From positions 1 to 25,257 of the forward strand of contig NW_026570633.1 in assembly GCF_019649055.1 (NCBI RefSeq): DNA of 25,257 nt, given 5' to 3'. The position numbers and the translations under genes were made by a program. Origin of the DNA: Paramacrobiotus metropolitanus. Its lineage: Eukaryota; Tardigrada; Eutardigrada; Parachela; Macrobiotidae. Under the pieces are notes generated by a model, which saw only the letters and a program-made list of their open reading frames with translations, searched no databases and was not told where the DNA came from. Positions 10,394-19,584 of this stretch are shown here, in pieces. Position 1 is the stretch's first letter. Each line of letters begins with the position of its first letter.

Positions 10394-10545
10394 ATGAAGG
10401 TCAACAACCTTTTTCTAAAGGTCATCAACCTTTCTGATCAACCTTTTCAAAAGTTCATCAATTATTCTGATCAACCCTTTCTTAAGGTCATCAGCCTTTC
10501 TGCAGAAGGTTTTTAAACCTTTTTGCCGAAGCTCATCCTCCTAGC
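10394..10545. repeat. Degenerate 21-bp dyad repeat array (array 1)
   Basis: Repeated units of the form AAAGGTCATCAACCTTTCTG occur here, each an imperfect palindrome (AAGGT...ACCTT). About six to seven diverged copies can be counted. The same unit recurs, better preserved, at 11036-11150. Confidence 0.8.
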
Positions 10546-11035
10546 TGCCGAACATATTTTTCTTTCTGCTTACTGTTTGTCTGTCTAAGCTTTCTCAACA
10601 TTAACTTTTTCTTTCTTAGCAATTCTTTCTCGGTAACAATTGATTTAAAAAAAGAGCCATGGCGGGCATTTGCAGACATTGCGGCCATATGAAATCATTT
10701 TGCGTCATTTCCGTATGCGCTCAGAGAAGCCGAAGCCATACTGCAGGTACTGTCCTTTGCTGAATGCTCAGCTACACTTACTGGACAGATAATATTATAC
10801 CGAATTAGGTAATGGCACATCGAAGCGCAACACTCCAAACTTAAGGCGAAAAGCGCAGATATCTTTATTTTGTTTACCGTGTTCGGGCCACTTGTGCACT
10901 TGTTTAACAATTTTCCGAACCTTCGTGCTTTAAGACTACAGCATTATAAACACTACCGCGTTTTGCATAGCAAGGGAGACTCTAATGGTGACGTCATTCC
11001 ACTGATAGGTTGAGTGAGAATTGTTATGGTAGTCC

Positions 11036-11150
11036 ACCTTTCTGTCGAAAGTCATAAACCTTCCATTAAAGAATTTTAACCATTCTGTAAAGGTCATCAA
11101 CCTTTCTGTAAAGGTCATCAACCTTTCAGTAAAGGTCGTCAACCTTTCTT
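11036..11150. repeat. 21-bp dyad repeat array (array 2)
   Basis: Three adjacent copies beginning at 11085, 11106 and 11127 have an exact 21-base period with only two substitutions. Older copies lie to the left. Each unit contains AAAGGT and its inverse ACCTTT. Because 21 is a multiple of three, the minus strand reads as an open seven-residue repeat (MTFTERL), which I take to be incidental. Confidence 0.88.
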
Positions 11151-11420
11151 TGTAAAGCCCAACCCTTAATTTTGCAAGAACGCATTATATGAAGCCTCAC
11201 AAAAATGGAAAACGAGTAGGCTAACATATTCAGGCAGAGTGACAGAATCTTTTGAGTGACTGCATCAATCTTTCTGCCGAAGCAGCGTACGCATGCATCG
11301 ATCTTACAATAAGCCGGAAAGCACTCAACGGCGTTATTGTTAGATCAATCGACGCCGACGGGTTGGCTCGGCAGAAAGGGGGATAACTTTTAAAAAAAAG
11401 TTGAATTGCTCCGGCATAAA

Positions 11421-11439
11421 GGTGGATGGCTCATCCACC
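11421..11439. repeat. Hairpin GGTGGATG/CATCCACC
   Basis: These are perfect 8-bp arms with a 3-nt loop. Further AAGGTGGATG and GTCCACCTTTT pieces lie within 90 bases, so this looks like a cousin of the 21-bp dyad family next door. Confidence 0.75.
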
Positions 11440-11526
11440 AATCTGCCGATCTTTGGCAGAAAGGTGGATGCGATTTCATTTCATTAACTTCCACCATCCT
11501 CCCGTCCACCTTTTCGCCAGGCACAG

Positions 11527-11912
11527 TTGTTGGTGTCAGATATGACACAGAAGCAGAGAGAAAATGGGAGCAAATATCTCTCCTTTATTGTGATAACAAT
11601 AAAGCTAACAAAAACCAACAGAAAACCAATGCGGAAGCTGTGGAAAAAAGCGGCAGCTAGCGAGCTCGGTGAAAATCAACGTAATGCCCCGGAATGCTGC
11701 AGCTGAATCACAGCTGGTACCGCAAAGCATGGCATCGCTCGTAAGCGCTGGGCCACACCTCCAAAAGTGCATAGCGAACGCTGATTGGTCAGCGTAGACA
11801 AAGTATACGCTGACGTTATCAGCGTATATGAGCGGCACGAATGGCGGCCATATGCGGGCGACAGAGAAGCCAGAAGAGGTGTCTACCGCCTCGAGTGAGC
11901 GGTCTCTGACAT
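11527..11912 (-). mobile_element. LTR-like segment 2
   Basis: On the minus strand this begins TGTCAG and ends with ...ACCAACA, the TG...CA pattern of LTRs. It contains a CCAAT box in the 14-mer CCAATCAGCGTTCG (11775-11788), which is shared with the LTR-like segment at 19256-19269, and weaker collinear similarity follows for about 100 bases. An AATAAA lies at 11584-11589, placed as a polyadenylation signal would be. Eight bases after the end comes TGGCGAAAAGG, which could be a primer-binding site since these begin with TGG. Boundaries and the primer site are inferred. Confidence 0.5.
11804..11828. repeat. Perfect 10-bp hairpin next to the CCAAT box
   Basis: TATACGCTGA, spacer CGTTA, then TCAGCGTATA form an exact inverted repeat. 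A third partial copy, TCAGCGTA, lies at 11789-11796 beside the CCAAT box. In the LTR reading this is the U3 promoter side, so it could be a repeated factor-binding site. Confidence 0.75.
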
Positions 11913-12563
11913 GCCTCTGGGCGGGAGTGGGAGCTCCTGCGAGCACCTTCCGACTCTGCCCCTGGCCAACCCGGTAGGGTGCCAGGATCCGATACCCGGT
12001 AGGGCCGGATGCCACTTTGTCTCTTGCCCGGTGGGGCCGCTGTCTCTACACCCGCGGTGCATGCACCGAACGGCCGAAATCTGGAAACCACTTTGTGTGC
12101 TGGAGGTTCCAGTGTGGTGTTAATGAGGCTTCTTCGGTCGATGAAGTAAAAAAATAAAGTTTGTAAGGCTCATTATGGTTAAACATCGAAATAAAAAGAT
12201 CACAATTCCGACTGAGAATTAAAGAAAGTAAGATCATAAGGAAGAGATCCCAAAGCCAATTCCTTTGGTTAGAAGGCTAAATGAGAACAACAATTTCTTT
12301 TGTTAATAAGTCTAGGAAAACCAGGTTTGGTTAAAGAACTAGACAAAAATACTCATTCCGACTAGGCTTGTCCACAGGGCAGATTCTGCACACACGGGTC
12401 TTAGTCAACGGTCCGCATAATCCGTTAGGATTGGATTGGTCTTGTGGATCTGGGGCGATGGTTCCCAGAGATGTCCACAGTGTCTAGTGAAGTAATTCAG
12501 CTGTGCGGAGTATGGAAGGCACCGTTGCTTTCGCAAGGACAGTTTGTCCCCTTCCTGGTATGA

Positions 12564-12950
12564 TGGACCAGTTCCGGTTGGGTGGTCCGTAAGAGGTCCA
12601 TAGGTAAGGCCTCTGAGCAGGAGTGGCACTCCTGTAGTGAAATGGACCAGACCCGGTTTGGGCGGTCCATAATGGCTTTGAATGATCCCTCTGGGCAGGA
12701 GGGGTGCTCCTGCTATCCAAATTGGTGCGATGGACCAGTCTCGTTAGGGTGGTCCGCTTTGGTCCGGTTTGGCCCTGCATGCCGGTTTGGTCATGCGCCT
12801 CGGGCCAAAAATCTTAAAGTTCGAGTGCACCCCGGTTGGGTCATGCATCTCGGGCCAAAAATCTTCCAAGTCCAAGAGGGCCATATTGGAGAATTTTCTA
12901 AGTCCAAGGACCGAAATGGTGTGATGGACCAAACCCGTTGGGGCGGTCCA
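12564..12950. repeat. Four dispersed dyads with TGGACC/GGTCC(A) arms
   Basis: Four 25-27-nt dyads stand at 12564-12588, 12643-12669, 12731-12755 and 12925-12950. Each is TGGACC, a spacer resembling CCGTTGGG, then GGTCC followed by A or G. Spacings are irregular (79, 88 and 194 bases). The arms are more constant than the flanks. Confidence 0.8.
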
Positions 12951-13400
12951 AACTCGGTCTCTGACATGCCTTGGGCGGGATATGGGGCTCCAGGATGATG
13001 GGGCCTTGCCTCTGGCAGTTGCGGGAGTGGGGCTGTTGCTTTGGCGCTCCGGTGTGGACTTAGTCGTTTTTCGACGGTCCACGGTGGTTGGCGGGCCAAA
13101 ATGGCGCGCCAAGGTAATTGGCGGGTCAAAGTTAAAGATTCGTTGAATCTGGTCCGTCTCACTGGCCGTGGGCCATGAGTTAACTACCATGTCAGATAGG
13201 TTTCCCCGAGACCGTGGCCATAACAAAATTAAGTGGCTTCTGACGAAAACATCAGGTTGGCCTGGCCAAACTCCAAAAATTAAGTTGTGGGCGTCGATAG
13301 GTGTTTACCACGGAGTATCCGGTCAGCTGACTAGGAGGGTCTTCATTTAGCCTCTGGGCCTCTGCCTCTGTCTCCAGGCAGTGCATGCAAAAATGGGCGT

Positions 13401-13600
13401 ACCACAACTTCTATGTGGCACCCGTTAACTCACTGGTCCCAGTTGCGTAGTATGGCAATCTGACTCGTGAGCCGCATATGGTCCGTTAGACACATTGCGG
13501 GCCTGGTCCAATTTCTATGGGCCAGGACTTGGCCATGGCTTGTCGCAACTTCTATGCGGGCCATGACTGATCCGCGGCTTACCACAACTTCTATGCGGGC
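13401..13600. repeat. Four copies of a CAACTTCTATG-type motif
   Basis: Variants of ACCACAACTTCTATGCGGGC occur at about 13401, 13509, 13544 and 13581. The last two also share TGATCCGCGG- or GGCTT-type flanks. It looks like a decayed short tandem duplication. Confidence 0.7.
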
Positions 13601-13798
13601 CGTAGCCACCTTCTGGGCGCTGGATCCTTTCCGTGCCGGGGAACTTAGCTCGCGCCAAGTTCTGTCCGGTAGACTCCGTCGGATGGTCTGGGATGGCCAG
13701 GCCAAATTCATGGTCCCAGCCGCTAAGCCAGAGCCAATCCGGGGAATCCGGTTAAGATCCAGGGATTAAGTCCGGTTCAGGCCAAGGTCGGTCCAGTT

Positions 13799-15793
13799 TC
13801 AGGGCCGACATGCATGCGCGTCTCCTTGGTCATGGCGCTCGCCGGCCCCTTCTGGGTTCAGTGGGTCGACGACGCTTTCTTCCATCTGTGTCAACTCCTG
13901 TTCCGTCGTACCAGCGTTGGCTGGTAGGACTTCTTGGCTAGGTTGTCCTGCCGGGGACTGGTTCTGTGAGGACGATGCCGCCCAGCGTTGAGAGCGAAAC
14001 ATCGCTGGAAGTCTTCGCGCAGCCGTTCGGTTAACGAACGACTCTGCTGCGTCATCGTGGTCTTTTGGCTCGCGGTAAAGGTAGTCCTTGGCGCGGCTTT
14101 TGAAGGTGTTCAGTGCGCTCTGGATTTTGACTCCTGCTTCGATCTCGTGGATCTGGTTTCCGAGCAGGGCCACATTGGTGAGAAGTTGAGGAATGATCTT
14201 CCCCTGCCGGTAGGCAATTACATGTTCCCAGTGGCTTCGCAGTTTGCCAAGTCTGGCCGCGAAGATGCGGATAACCGTTCCGTTCCACGTATACATATAG
14301 GTCCCCGTTGGGCCCTCTTCGTAATTCTCCGGTCTGCGCGGGATTCGCATTGCGGCCCGTGCTGCTGTGACCAGGAAGCTGGCGTTCGCGTCCGGTAGGA
14401 CAAACTGAGCCAGATACTTGACAACGTCCAGCTAGTTATCGCGGATGTGTAGTTCGCACAAGTCATTCCAGTCCGGACGTGTGATGGGCTCAACCAACAG
14501 GTTAACATCCGTAGCGCACGATAGTGCGTTGCTACGGACGATCGGGTAGCCCTCACGGTTTGCGATATGTTCTTCCATGGTGAAAGTGTGGAGCCAGTCT
14601 TTTCGCTGGAACTCCCGTTCAAGTCCAGACGACCTGACAAAATTCTGCAGGTCCGGGATGATGGCGTCAATTTGGGCCCATTTAGTCCGTGGGTACGGAA
14701 TGGCCTTCATGATATAATCCGTCAACTCCCGATGGGGACGTGGCCGGATATTAACCTGCGGCGTACTTGGTCTGATGACGAAGTACTCTGCCGCGTACTT
14801 GTATGGATCAAAGTCCGCCGTGCTGGTGCTCACGTCAGATCGGACCGGTGGGTCTGATGACGGCGGTGCGGGATCCGTGTCTATTGAAACATTCTATTGA
14901 AACATGGATGCTGATGTTCTGGGCCACTGAACTAACGGTTTGCTCTGGCCGCTTATTGGTACGGGAGACAACCAGGCTTCCATCCTCGTTCCGTTTTCCG
15001 GGCGAGGTCCGCGTCTGTGGCGGGCGCTCTTGAGGACGGCCACGGTTCTGTTGACCGGTTTGGTCCTGGTGTCGAGTCTCGATAAAGTGGCGCAAGTCGT
15101 CTGGCTGCCGCGGTGGCGGTGCCAATGGCGCGGGCGCGTGCTGTTCAGTACGTGCCGGGTCATATTGTCCCCTTAGGGCGTCCAACAGTCCTCCTTCCAT
15201 CAGCTGTTTGGCCACAAGGTCCGCCATCTGGTTATTGATGGCGGCCATAAACTGGTCGTATGTCGCCGAAGTTGACGCCCCACGCCCGTCGGGCTGAGGG
15301 CCTGGCGATGGCCGGCGCTGACTGGACTGGTCGTGAGTTTTCGGGACGGTCGTTTGGCCGCGCCCTGATGACCGGTCGGAACCCGTGCTACGGCGCCGAA
15401 TGTTGCGGTCGAAATCGCGCTCTGCCTTTTATCCAACGCCGTTTGGCTGAGGATTGGCGGTTGTGTTCCCGCGCTGCTCCAGCCGGGGAGTATGTCGCCG
15501 CTGCGTTGCATATAGAGATCGTTGATCTCTATCTGTTCATGATCCCTCAGTAGGGGGATCAGATGGCGTCCGTCTCGGCTGGTCATATGGCAGTACGAGG
15601 CGAAGTTGCCTCTAACCACTTCCAGGTAGAAGCAGTAGGCTCCTTCGCTTTCGTCAAGAAACCCGGGTCGCAAGTGATACGCGCAGGGGAAGTACTCCCG
15701 TCGAGAGTTTTCCCTCCGGCCGGACAAGTCCAAACTGTTACGTCTGCAGTCCGCGCATCCCGAGTCATACTTCTGCTGTGGGGTCAGTCCCAT
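13799..15793 (-). pseudogene. ORF2: long unrecognised protein of the LTR element (gag position)
   Basis: This tract of about 660 codons is coding in character but broken. It starts at ATG 15793, just after a pyrimidine-rich TTACCACAG that looks like a splice acceptor. Near the N terminus is a C-x2-C-x20-C-x2-H arrangement (CADC ... CAYH), a possible zinc site. A Ser/Arg/Pro-rich middle follows, then YDQFMAAINNQMADLVAKQL, a Pro/Gln/Arg-rich linker, and a helical C-terminal half with PYPRTKWAQIDAIIPDL and SALNTFKSRAKDYLYREPK. There are three breaks: a frameshift near 15440; a 13-bp duplication at 14880-14905; and an in-frame TAG at 14432-14434. It follows ORF1 on the same strand and shares its GC-rich codon use. 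Its position suggests a Gag or accessory protein, but no capsid or zinc-knuckle signature is plain. Confidence 0.6.
14880..14905. repeat. 13-bp tandem duplication that breaks ORF2
   Basis: TCTATTGAAACAT occurs twice with no spacer. Thirteen is not a multiple of three, and the coding frame changes exactly here: the frame upstream of it and the frame of the next open stretch are the two joined by removing one copy. So this is a replication-slip lesion in a once-open frame. Confidence 0.88.
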
Positions 15794-15931
15794 TCTCTGT
15801 GGTAACAGAAATGAAACATGCAGAAAACCGGTGAAATCCGCTTCTAGGACTGGTCCCTATAATAATTACGCCCTAAGAGTTTACGTCCCTATGATTTTTA
15901 CCACCCGTCCCCCCTATGCCCTATGCAAGTT
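15794..15931 (-). other. ORF1-ORF2 spacer, possible intron
   Basis: After the ORF1 stop, the minus strand has a possible donor (GTGGTAAAAATC, near 15902) and ends in TTTCTGTTACCACAG immediately before the ORF2 start region. It has several stops in all frames. It is either an intergenic spacer or an intron whose donor I cannot fix. Confidence 0.35.
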
Positions 15932-18647
15932 CTATGCCGGGTCACTGGTGGTAGGACTTCCGCTTCTGCTTCTTTTTGGTGGAAGCCAAAGGGTTGTGTC
16001 GGCACGACGAGGGCTATAGCGGTCTGGTGGGTCTTGCCGCTTTCGGTAACGCTGCTGGGCTTCCGGCTCGTCAACGGTTTGGTCGAGCCAACCTTCGCGC
16101 AGCATATTTCTGACGACGTGTCTGACGTCCTCGAAGATGGGGAATAAGCCTATGTCCCGGCCATCGCCCGAGGCATATTCCGTTCCATCAATCAGCTGCG
16201 GGTGGTGTGCCATGTAGTACAGTTGGTAATGGCCCAGCAGTTGGTTGGCGATTTCTCCACGTGCGAGGCCAAGGGGATGCTGTGTGGTGGTCAGCACGGA
16301 TAGAACAGCATTGCGCCATCCTTGTATTCCAAGTATCCAAGTATCCAAGTATCCTTGACGAGCCGCATCACGTCTTTCCGGTGGGAACGTGTAAAAGATT
16401 TCGCCGTTGGGCGTATGGGTACTCAAGATGACGCCCTCGTTGTACGCCATTTGGACGTACTGCCTCACTTTGGACTTGGACAGCCACGGGCCTTCCCATC
16501 TTTCGATGAGCTGGTAGGCTAAGTCGCCTGTGGCGTAAGTTGTACCCGTTTGGGACAACGCCTGTAAGGCGGCCTTCACGTATGACCATCCTTTGTCCGT
16601 GCTGGAGATCTTCATCTTCTTGGATGGATCCCCGCCCGGCCACTTTCTGGTCACTGTCGATCGCGGTGGCGAGACATAGTCGATGCGTGGCTTAGCCGGG
16701 CATGGTTCTGGCAAGGTAAGGCGCATTTCGCCCGAGTCCGATTCCGGGGAAAATGTGTCCCTCACTCTGGTGACCAAGTGGGGCTGTGCACTTCCGCTGG
16801 GTTGGGCGTTTTCTGCACTGCCTTCGTCTTCGTGTTGGGCTCCTGATATGCCACTCTGGTCCTCCATGGTCTGGTCACCGGTACGTGCCTGATCCTCGTC
16901 GCCTGGAAGAATTTCCATGCTATGGTCCGGTGGGATAGTCATGGTCAATCTGCAGGGGCTGTAGTCATCATCCTCAGAGTCTTCTGAATCGGACTTCTGG
17001 GATGCCATGTCCTGGTCCTCTTGGTCCTCCTCTTCATCTTCTTCCGATTCTGAGTCCTCTGGTTTAGAGTCCTCAAAATCCGAGTCGTCAGGTGGTGGTG
17101 TTGGCGACTTCTTGCCGCGCCCTTTCTTTGCCGTTGTCCTTCGACTCTTTGCTGAAGAGGCTTATGGGGCCGGTGAAGGAAGCCGGGACCTGCCAGCTGC
17201 GTTAGGCAGCGACACAGTGTCTCGCGGCGAGGGCCGTTGGCCTGTCGCACGCATCTGCGCTTCCTGCTGCTCCTTTCGAATGGCGTTCTCCCTTCGAGTG
17301 ACAGATGGCCTTGGAGGCATTTCTTTTGGCAGGTTCTTTGGGCCTGGCAGTTTGCCCAGTTGGGTCATATTGTATGCCTCTTTGGCTCTGCCTTTAAGGT
17401 CTTTGGCCTTTGCCCCTACCGCTTTCCTCCTGCTCGAGTCCCATCTCGTGCCAATGTCATGCGACACATACAGAGCCCGTTGGGTCTTCTGTGGGATGAA
17501 TCCTAGGACAGCGAAGCGTAATGGTTCTGCGCGGAAGGCGTTGGTCGTTTCCAGGACGCCGTCTCTGACCAGTGCTAGTAGTTCATTCACTAGCTGGTCG
17601 CTGAGTTTCCATGGGTCCATGGTTCCCTGGTAGTAAAGGGCGTTAATCGTCCTGGCAATGTCCATCAAGGGAGAATCTCTTGGGTCATGTGTGTACCCAA
17701 TGGCAGATCTGTTGGAAGTAGTTGTCCCTGCTGCGCGAAAGTCCTTGTGGCCGATGGGCCACATGGATTTCTGCCGTGCTGGTCCAGTCACGGTGTGTGC
17801 GGACCAGCAGGCCTGAGTCGAGGATAAGAGTGACTACCCGCCGCATAAAAGTGCCGTCAGTACGCGGTCCGCGAGCGGAAGACCTCTGAATTCTTCGCCG
17901 AATGCCATGCGGGCGCGTAGAACACTGACGAGACACTGGTAAAGGTCTCAGCCCGATTCCCTTCGCATTATTAAGGCGGCCGCCACCCATTGGTCAACGT
18001 AACCCGCTGGGATTTCGATGTGAGTAGCTTCCGGTCCTGGGTCGGGAAGTTCGGCTTCATCGTCCCAGGGTGATGGGAGCATGACTTCCTCCGCAGGCGT
18101 TTCTCCTTCGGGGAGTGGTTCGGAGTCCCCATCCTTGCATCCTGCTGGCAGGTGAGGTTGTGGCCTTGGTTCTGCTAAGGGTTGGTATGGCCCTGGTTTG
18201 TCCGGGCTGTCCGATAGGACCTGGACATCCTCGTCGCCTGACAGCCGTTTCTCAAGCTGGGCGATTTGGCCACACGACTTTTCTTGGCCTTGGCCTCTTC
18301 TTTCTTTTGGCGGTTCCGTTCGGCCTCTGGGTTTACTGTGGGCCGCGGTGTTTCCGCCTGGCTCCCACTCGGTTGAGGGGATGTTGGACGAGAGGCTTGT
18401 TTGGCCCTCTCTGGCTTCTTGGCTGTTCTCGGCGGTTTAACTCTTTGTGAGTTGGCCGAGTGGATTACTTGTGTGCCATTCTGGACTTAAATTAGCTCTG
18501 ATATTAGGTACGTACCTGTATACTCGGTGGCCGGTTAGACGACCGATTGGAGGACGTGCAAGACCGGGATTCCGGTCTTGAATAAGGATGTGTGCGGTTG
18601 CTTCGGTCGGAGTCATCAGAGCGGTCGGTGCGTCGGCGTCCTTCCAT
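15932..18647 (-). pseudogene. ORF1: long unrecognised acidic/basic protein with winged-helix-like segments
   Basis: This coding tract of about 890 codons starts at ATG 18647, roughly 200 bases after the LTR-like segment. In order it has: a Ser/Arg-rich start; a possible 35-nt intron (18481-18515); a basic Lys/Arg/Ala stretch (ERNRQKKEEAKAKK); a Pro/Glu-rich acidic part; and helical segments such as DQWVAAALIMRRE and MDPWKLSDQLVNELLALVRD. Next come a basic patch (TAKKGRGKKSPTPPPDD) followed directly by a long Glu/Asp/Ser run, then two segments patterned like winged helices (YATGDLAYQLIERW ... VRQYVQMAYNEGVI; LARGEIANQLL ... VRHVVRNMLREGWLDQ). The tract changes frame several times between about 18290 and 17720. 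After that it is open to 15932 except for one TAA at 17162-17164. I know no family match. The domain reading is inference from helix patterns. Confidence 0.6.
18481..18515 (-). other. Candidate 35-nt intron in ORF1
   Basis: The minus strand reads CAG|GTACGTACCTAATATC ... AAGTCCAG|AAT. The donor is a perfect consensus, a CTAAT branch-like motif is present, and the segment contains an in-frame TAA. The exon from the ATG at 18647 (44 codons) joins the downstream open frame in phase 0 once these 35 bases are skipped. It is about half the size of the shortest GALE intron here (60 nt). Confidence 0.45.
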
Positions 18648-18842
18648 CGTTCTGTGAGGACACTGCTGCGAGACCAATTACGCTACGTTAGACTCCCACC
18701 TAGGGTTAGTTTAGTGCTATAGGTTAGCCACTTCTAAGCTACCTATTTCAGAATAAAGCAACCGATCCGTTAAAATTAATGTTAAGTTCTGGTAGCAGAC
18801 AAGCAGCGTTGGCTGAGATCAATATTAAAAGGTAATTAATTC

Positions 18843-19430
18843 TGGTAGCAGGTCACGGTTCGATCGTGCTACTTCTAAGTCTTTTAGTTAGGTCAATTCT
18901 AAAATTATTTTAAGTCATTCTGTCCAGCCTTATCAACCGTCTTGTCCGATACGCCCGGTTCGAGCGTATTGGACTTCTGCTTTTTGTTCGTTAAGCTTTT
19001 CTCTGATTTTTCTCGGCCCGCAGTTATGCGGGTGAGAAGATCTCAGTCTGCTTCGTCATATCAGCAGCACAACACAGAGGGCTCACGATAGTGAGTAATG
19101 AGGCTTCATTGTGTACAACGGTAAAGCATGGGCATAACGCATGGCAAGTGGCCAGCGTGAGAGAAAATCATGACTAAACTGGAATGAGCGGCTGAATGAG
19201 CCGTAACATAGAAAAATGCCTATCGGCGGCACTGGGCAGATCCAACACGAGCGAACGAACGCTGATTGGCCGAGACGTAAAGCCGTAGGTGTGGCCAGGC
19301 GTAGCTGAGCCTGAGTCGAGGCCGATATGGCGTACGATAGCGAGTGCGACTCCGTGTGTGAGTCAGCACACCGGAAGCAGGGCTGTCGCTGGCTGCCATC
19401 TCGTAGGCTGCCATGGCGACCGGCCTCACA
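18843..19430 (-). mobile_element. LTR-like segment 1, between pol and ORF1
   Basis: The segment begins TGTGAGGCC on the minus strand at 19430, just after the integrase C-terminal frame peters out in a purine-rich AGAAGAGGACAAAG stretch that could serve as polypurine tract. It carries the CCAATCAGCGTTCG 14-mer (19256-19269) shared with LTR-like segment 2, followed by weak collinear similarity. The far end is uncertain. I put it near CTGCTACCA (18843-18851), but no convincing TGG-type primer site follows on the minus strand. Its place, pol on one side and a new ORF start on the other, is what a shared LTR between two tandem copies would look like. Confidence 0.5.
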
Positions 19431-19584
19431 ATCACCAGCGACTTTGTCCTCTTCTAGGACTTGCTGAGCCGTAAGGGTTGCCTTCGGCTTTTTAGGCAGC
19501 CTCTGACTTGGCAGACTTGATTCGGGTTTAGGCTTGTCAGGTGCGGCCAATGCTTTTTCGGGTTCCGCAGGTACTGACTCTGGA

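Larger units (their letters stand above)
9982..11526. other. Non-coding tract between pol fragment and LTR-like segment
   Basis: No convincing gene is visible. T-rich pyrimidine stretches lie at about 10140-10220, and two arrays of a short dyad repeat are listed separately. If the LTR-like segment at 11527-11912 is a 5' LTR, this would be the leader of a third, mostly lost element whose pol relic lies at 9.4-10.0 kb. Confidence 0.4.
11913..13798. other. GC-rich non-coding tract made of short repeats
   Basis: There is no coding frame I believe in. The tract carries the dyad set at 12564-12950 and the CAACTTCTATG set at 13401-13600. A segment near 11902 (GGTCTCTGACATGCCT) recurs near 12956. 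A segment reading CTCGGGCCAAAAATCTT is duplicated about 48 bases apart near 12800 and 12850. Bases about 12150-12400 are AT-rich and show nothing. In the retroelement model this is untranslated DNA between ORF2 and the downstream LTR, where pol would be expected. Confidence 0.55.

Noticed and set aside
10936-11142. Protein with MTFTERL heptad repeats
   Set aside because: It is the read-through of a 21-bp non-coding tandem repeat whose older copies do not keep the frame.
10394-11150. CRISPR array
   Set aside because: The 21-bp units are directly tandem without unique spacers, and the setting is an animal genome.
12582-12998. Plus-strand open frame of 138 codons in the dyad tract
   Set aside because: Low-complexity translation produced by GGTCC-type repeats; both strands are open because the tract is GC-rich.
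16331-16354. Triple AAGTATCC octamer as a functional site
   Set aside because: It lies in ORF1 coding sequence, is only 24 bases long and is most simply a small slip expansion that keeps frame.
17007-17633. Plus-strand open frame of 208 codons with a Ser run
   Set aside because: It is the antisense of the acidic Glu/Asp/Ser stretch of ORF1, where TCC/TCT codons mirror GGA/AGA-type ones.
18781-18880. tRNA gene
   Set aside because: A B-box-like GGTTCGATC and CTGCTACCA are present, but no acceptor stem or cloverleaf can be formed.
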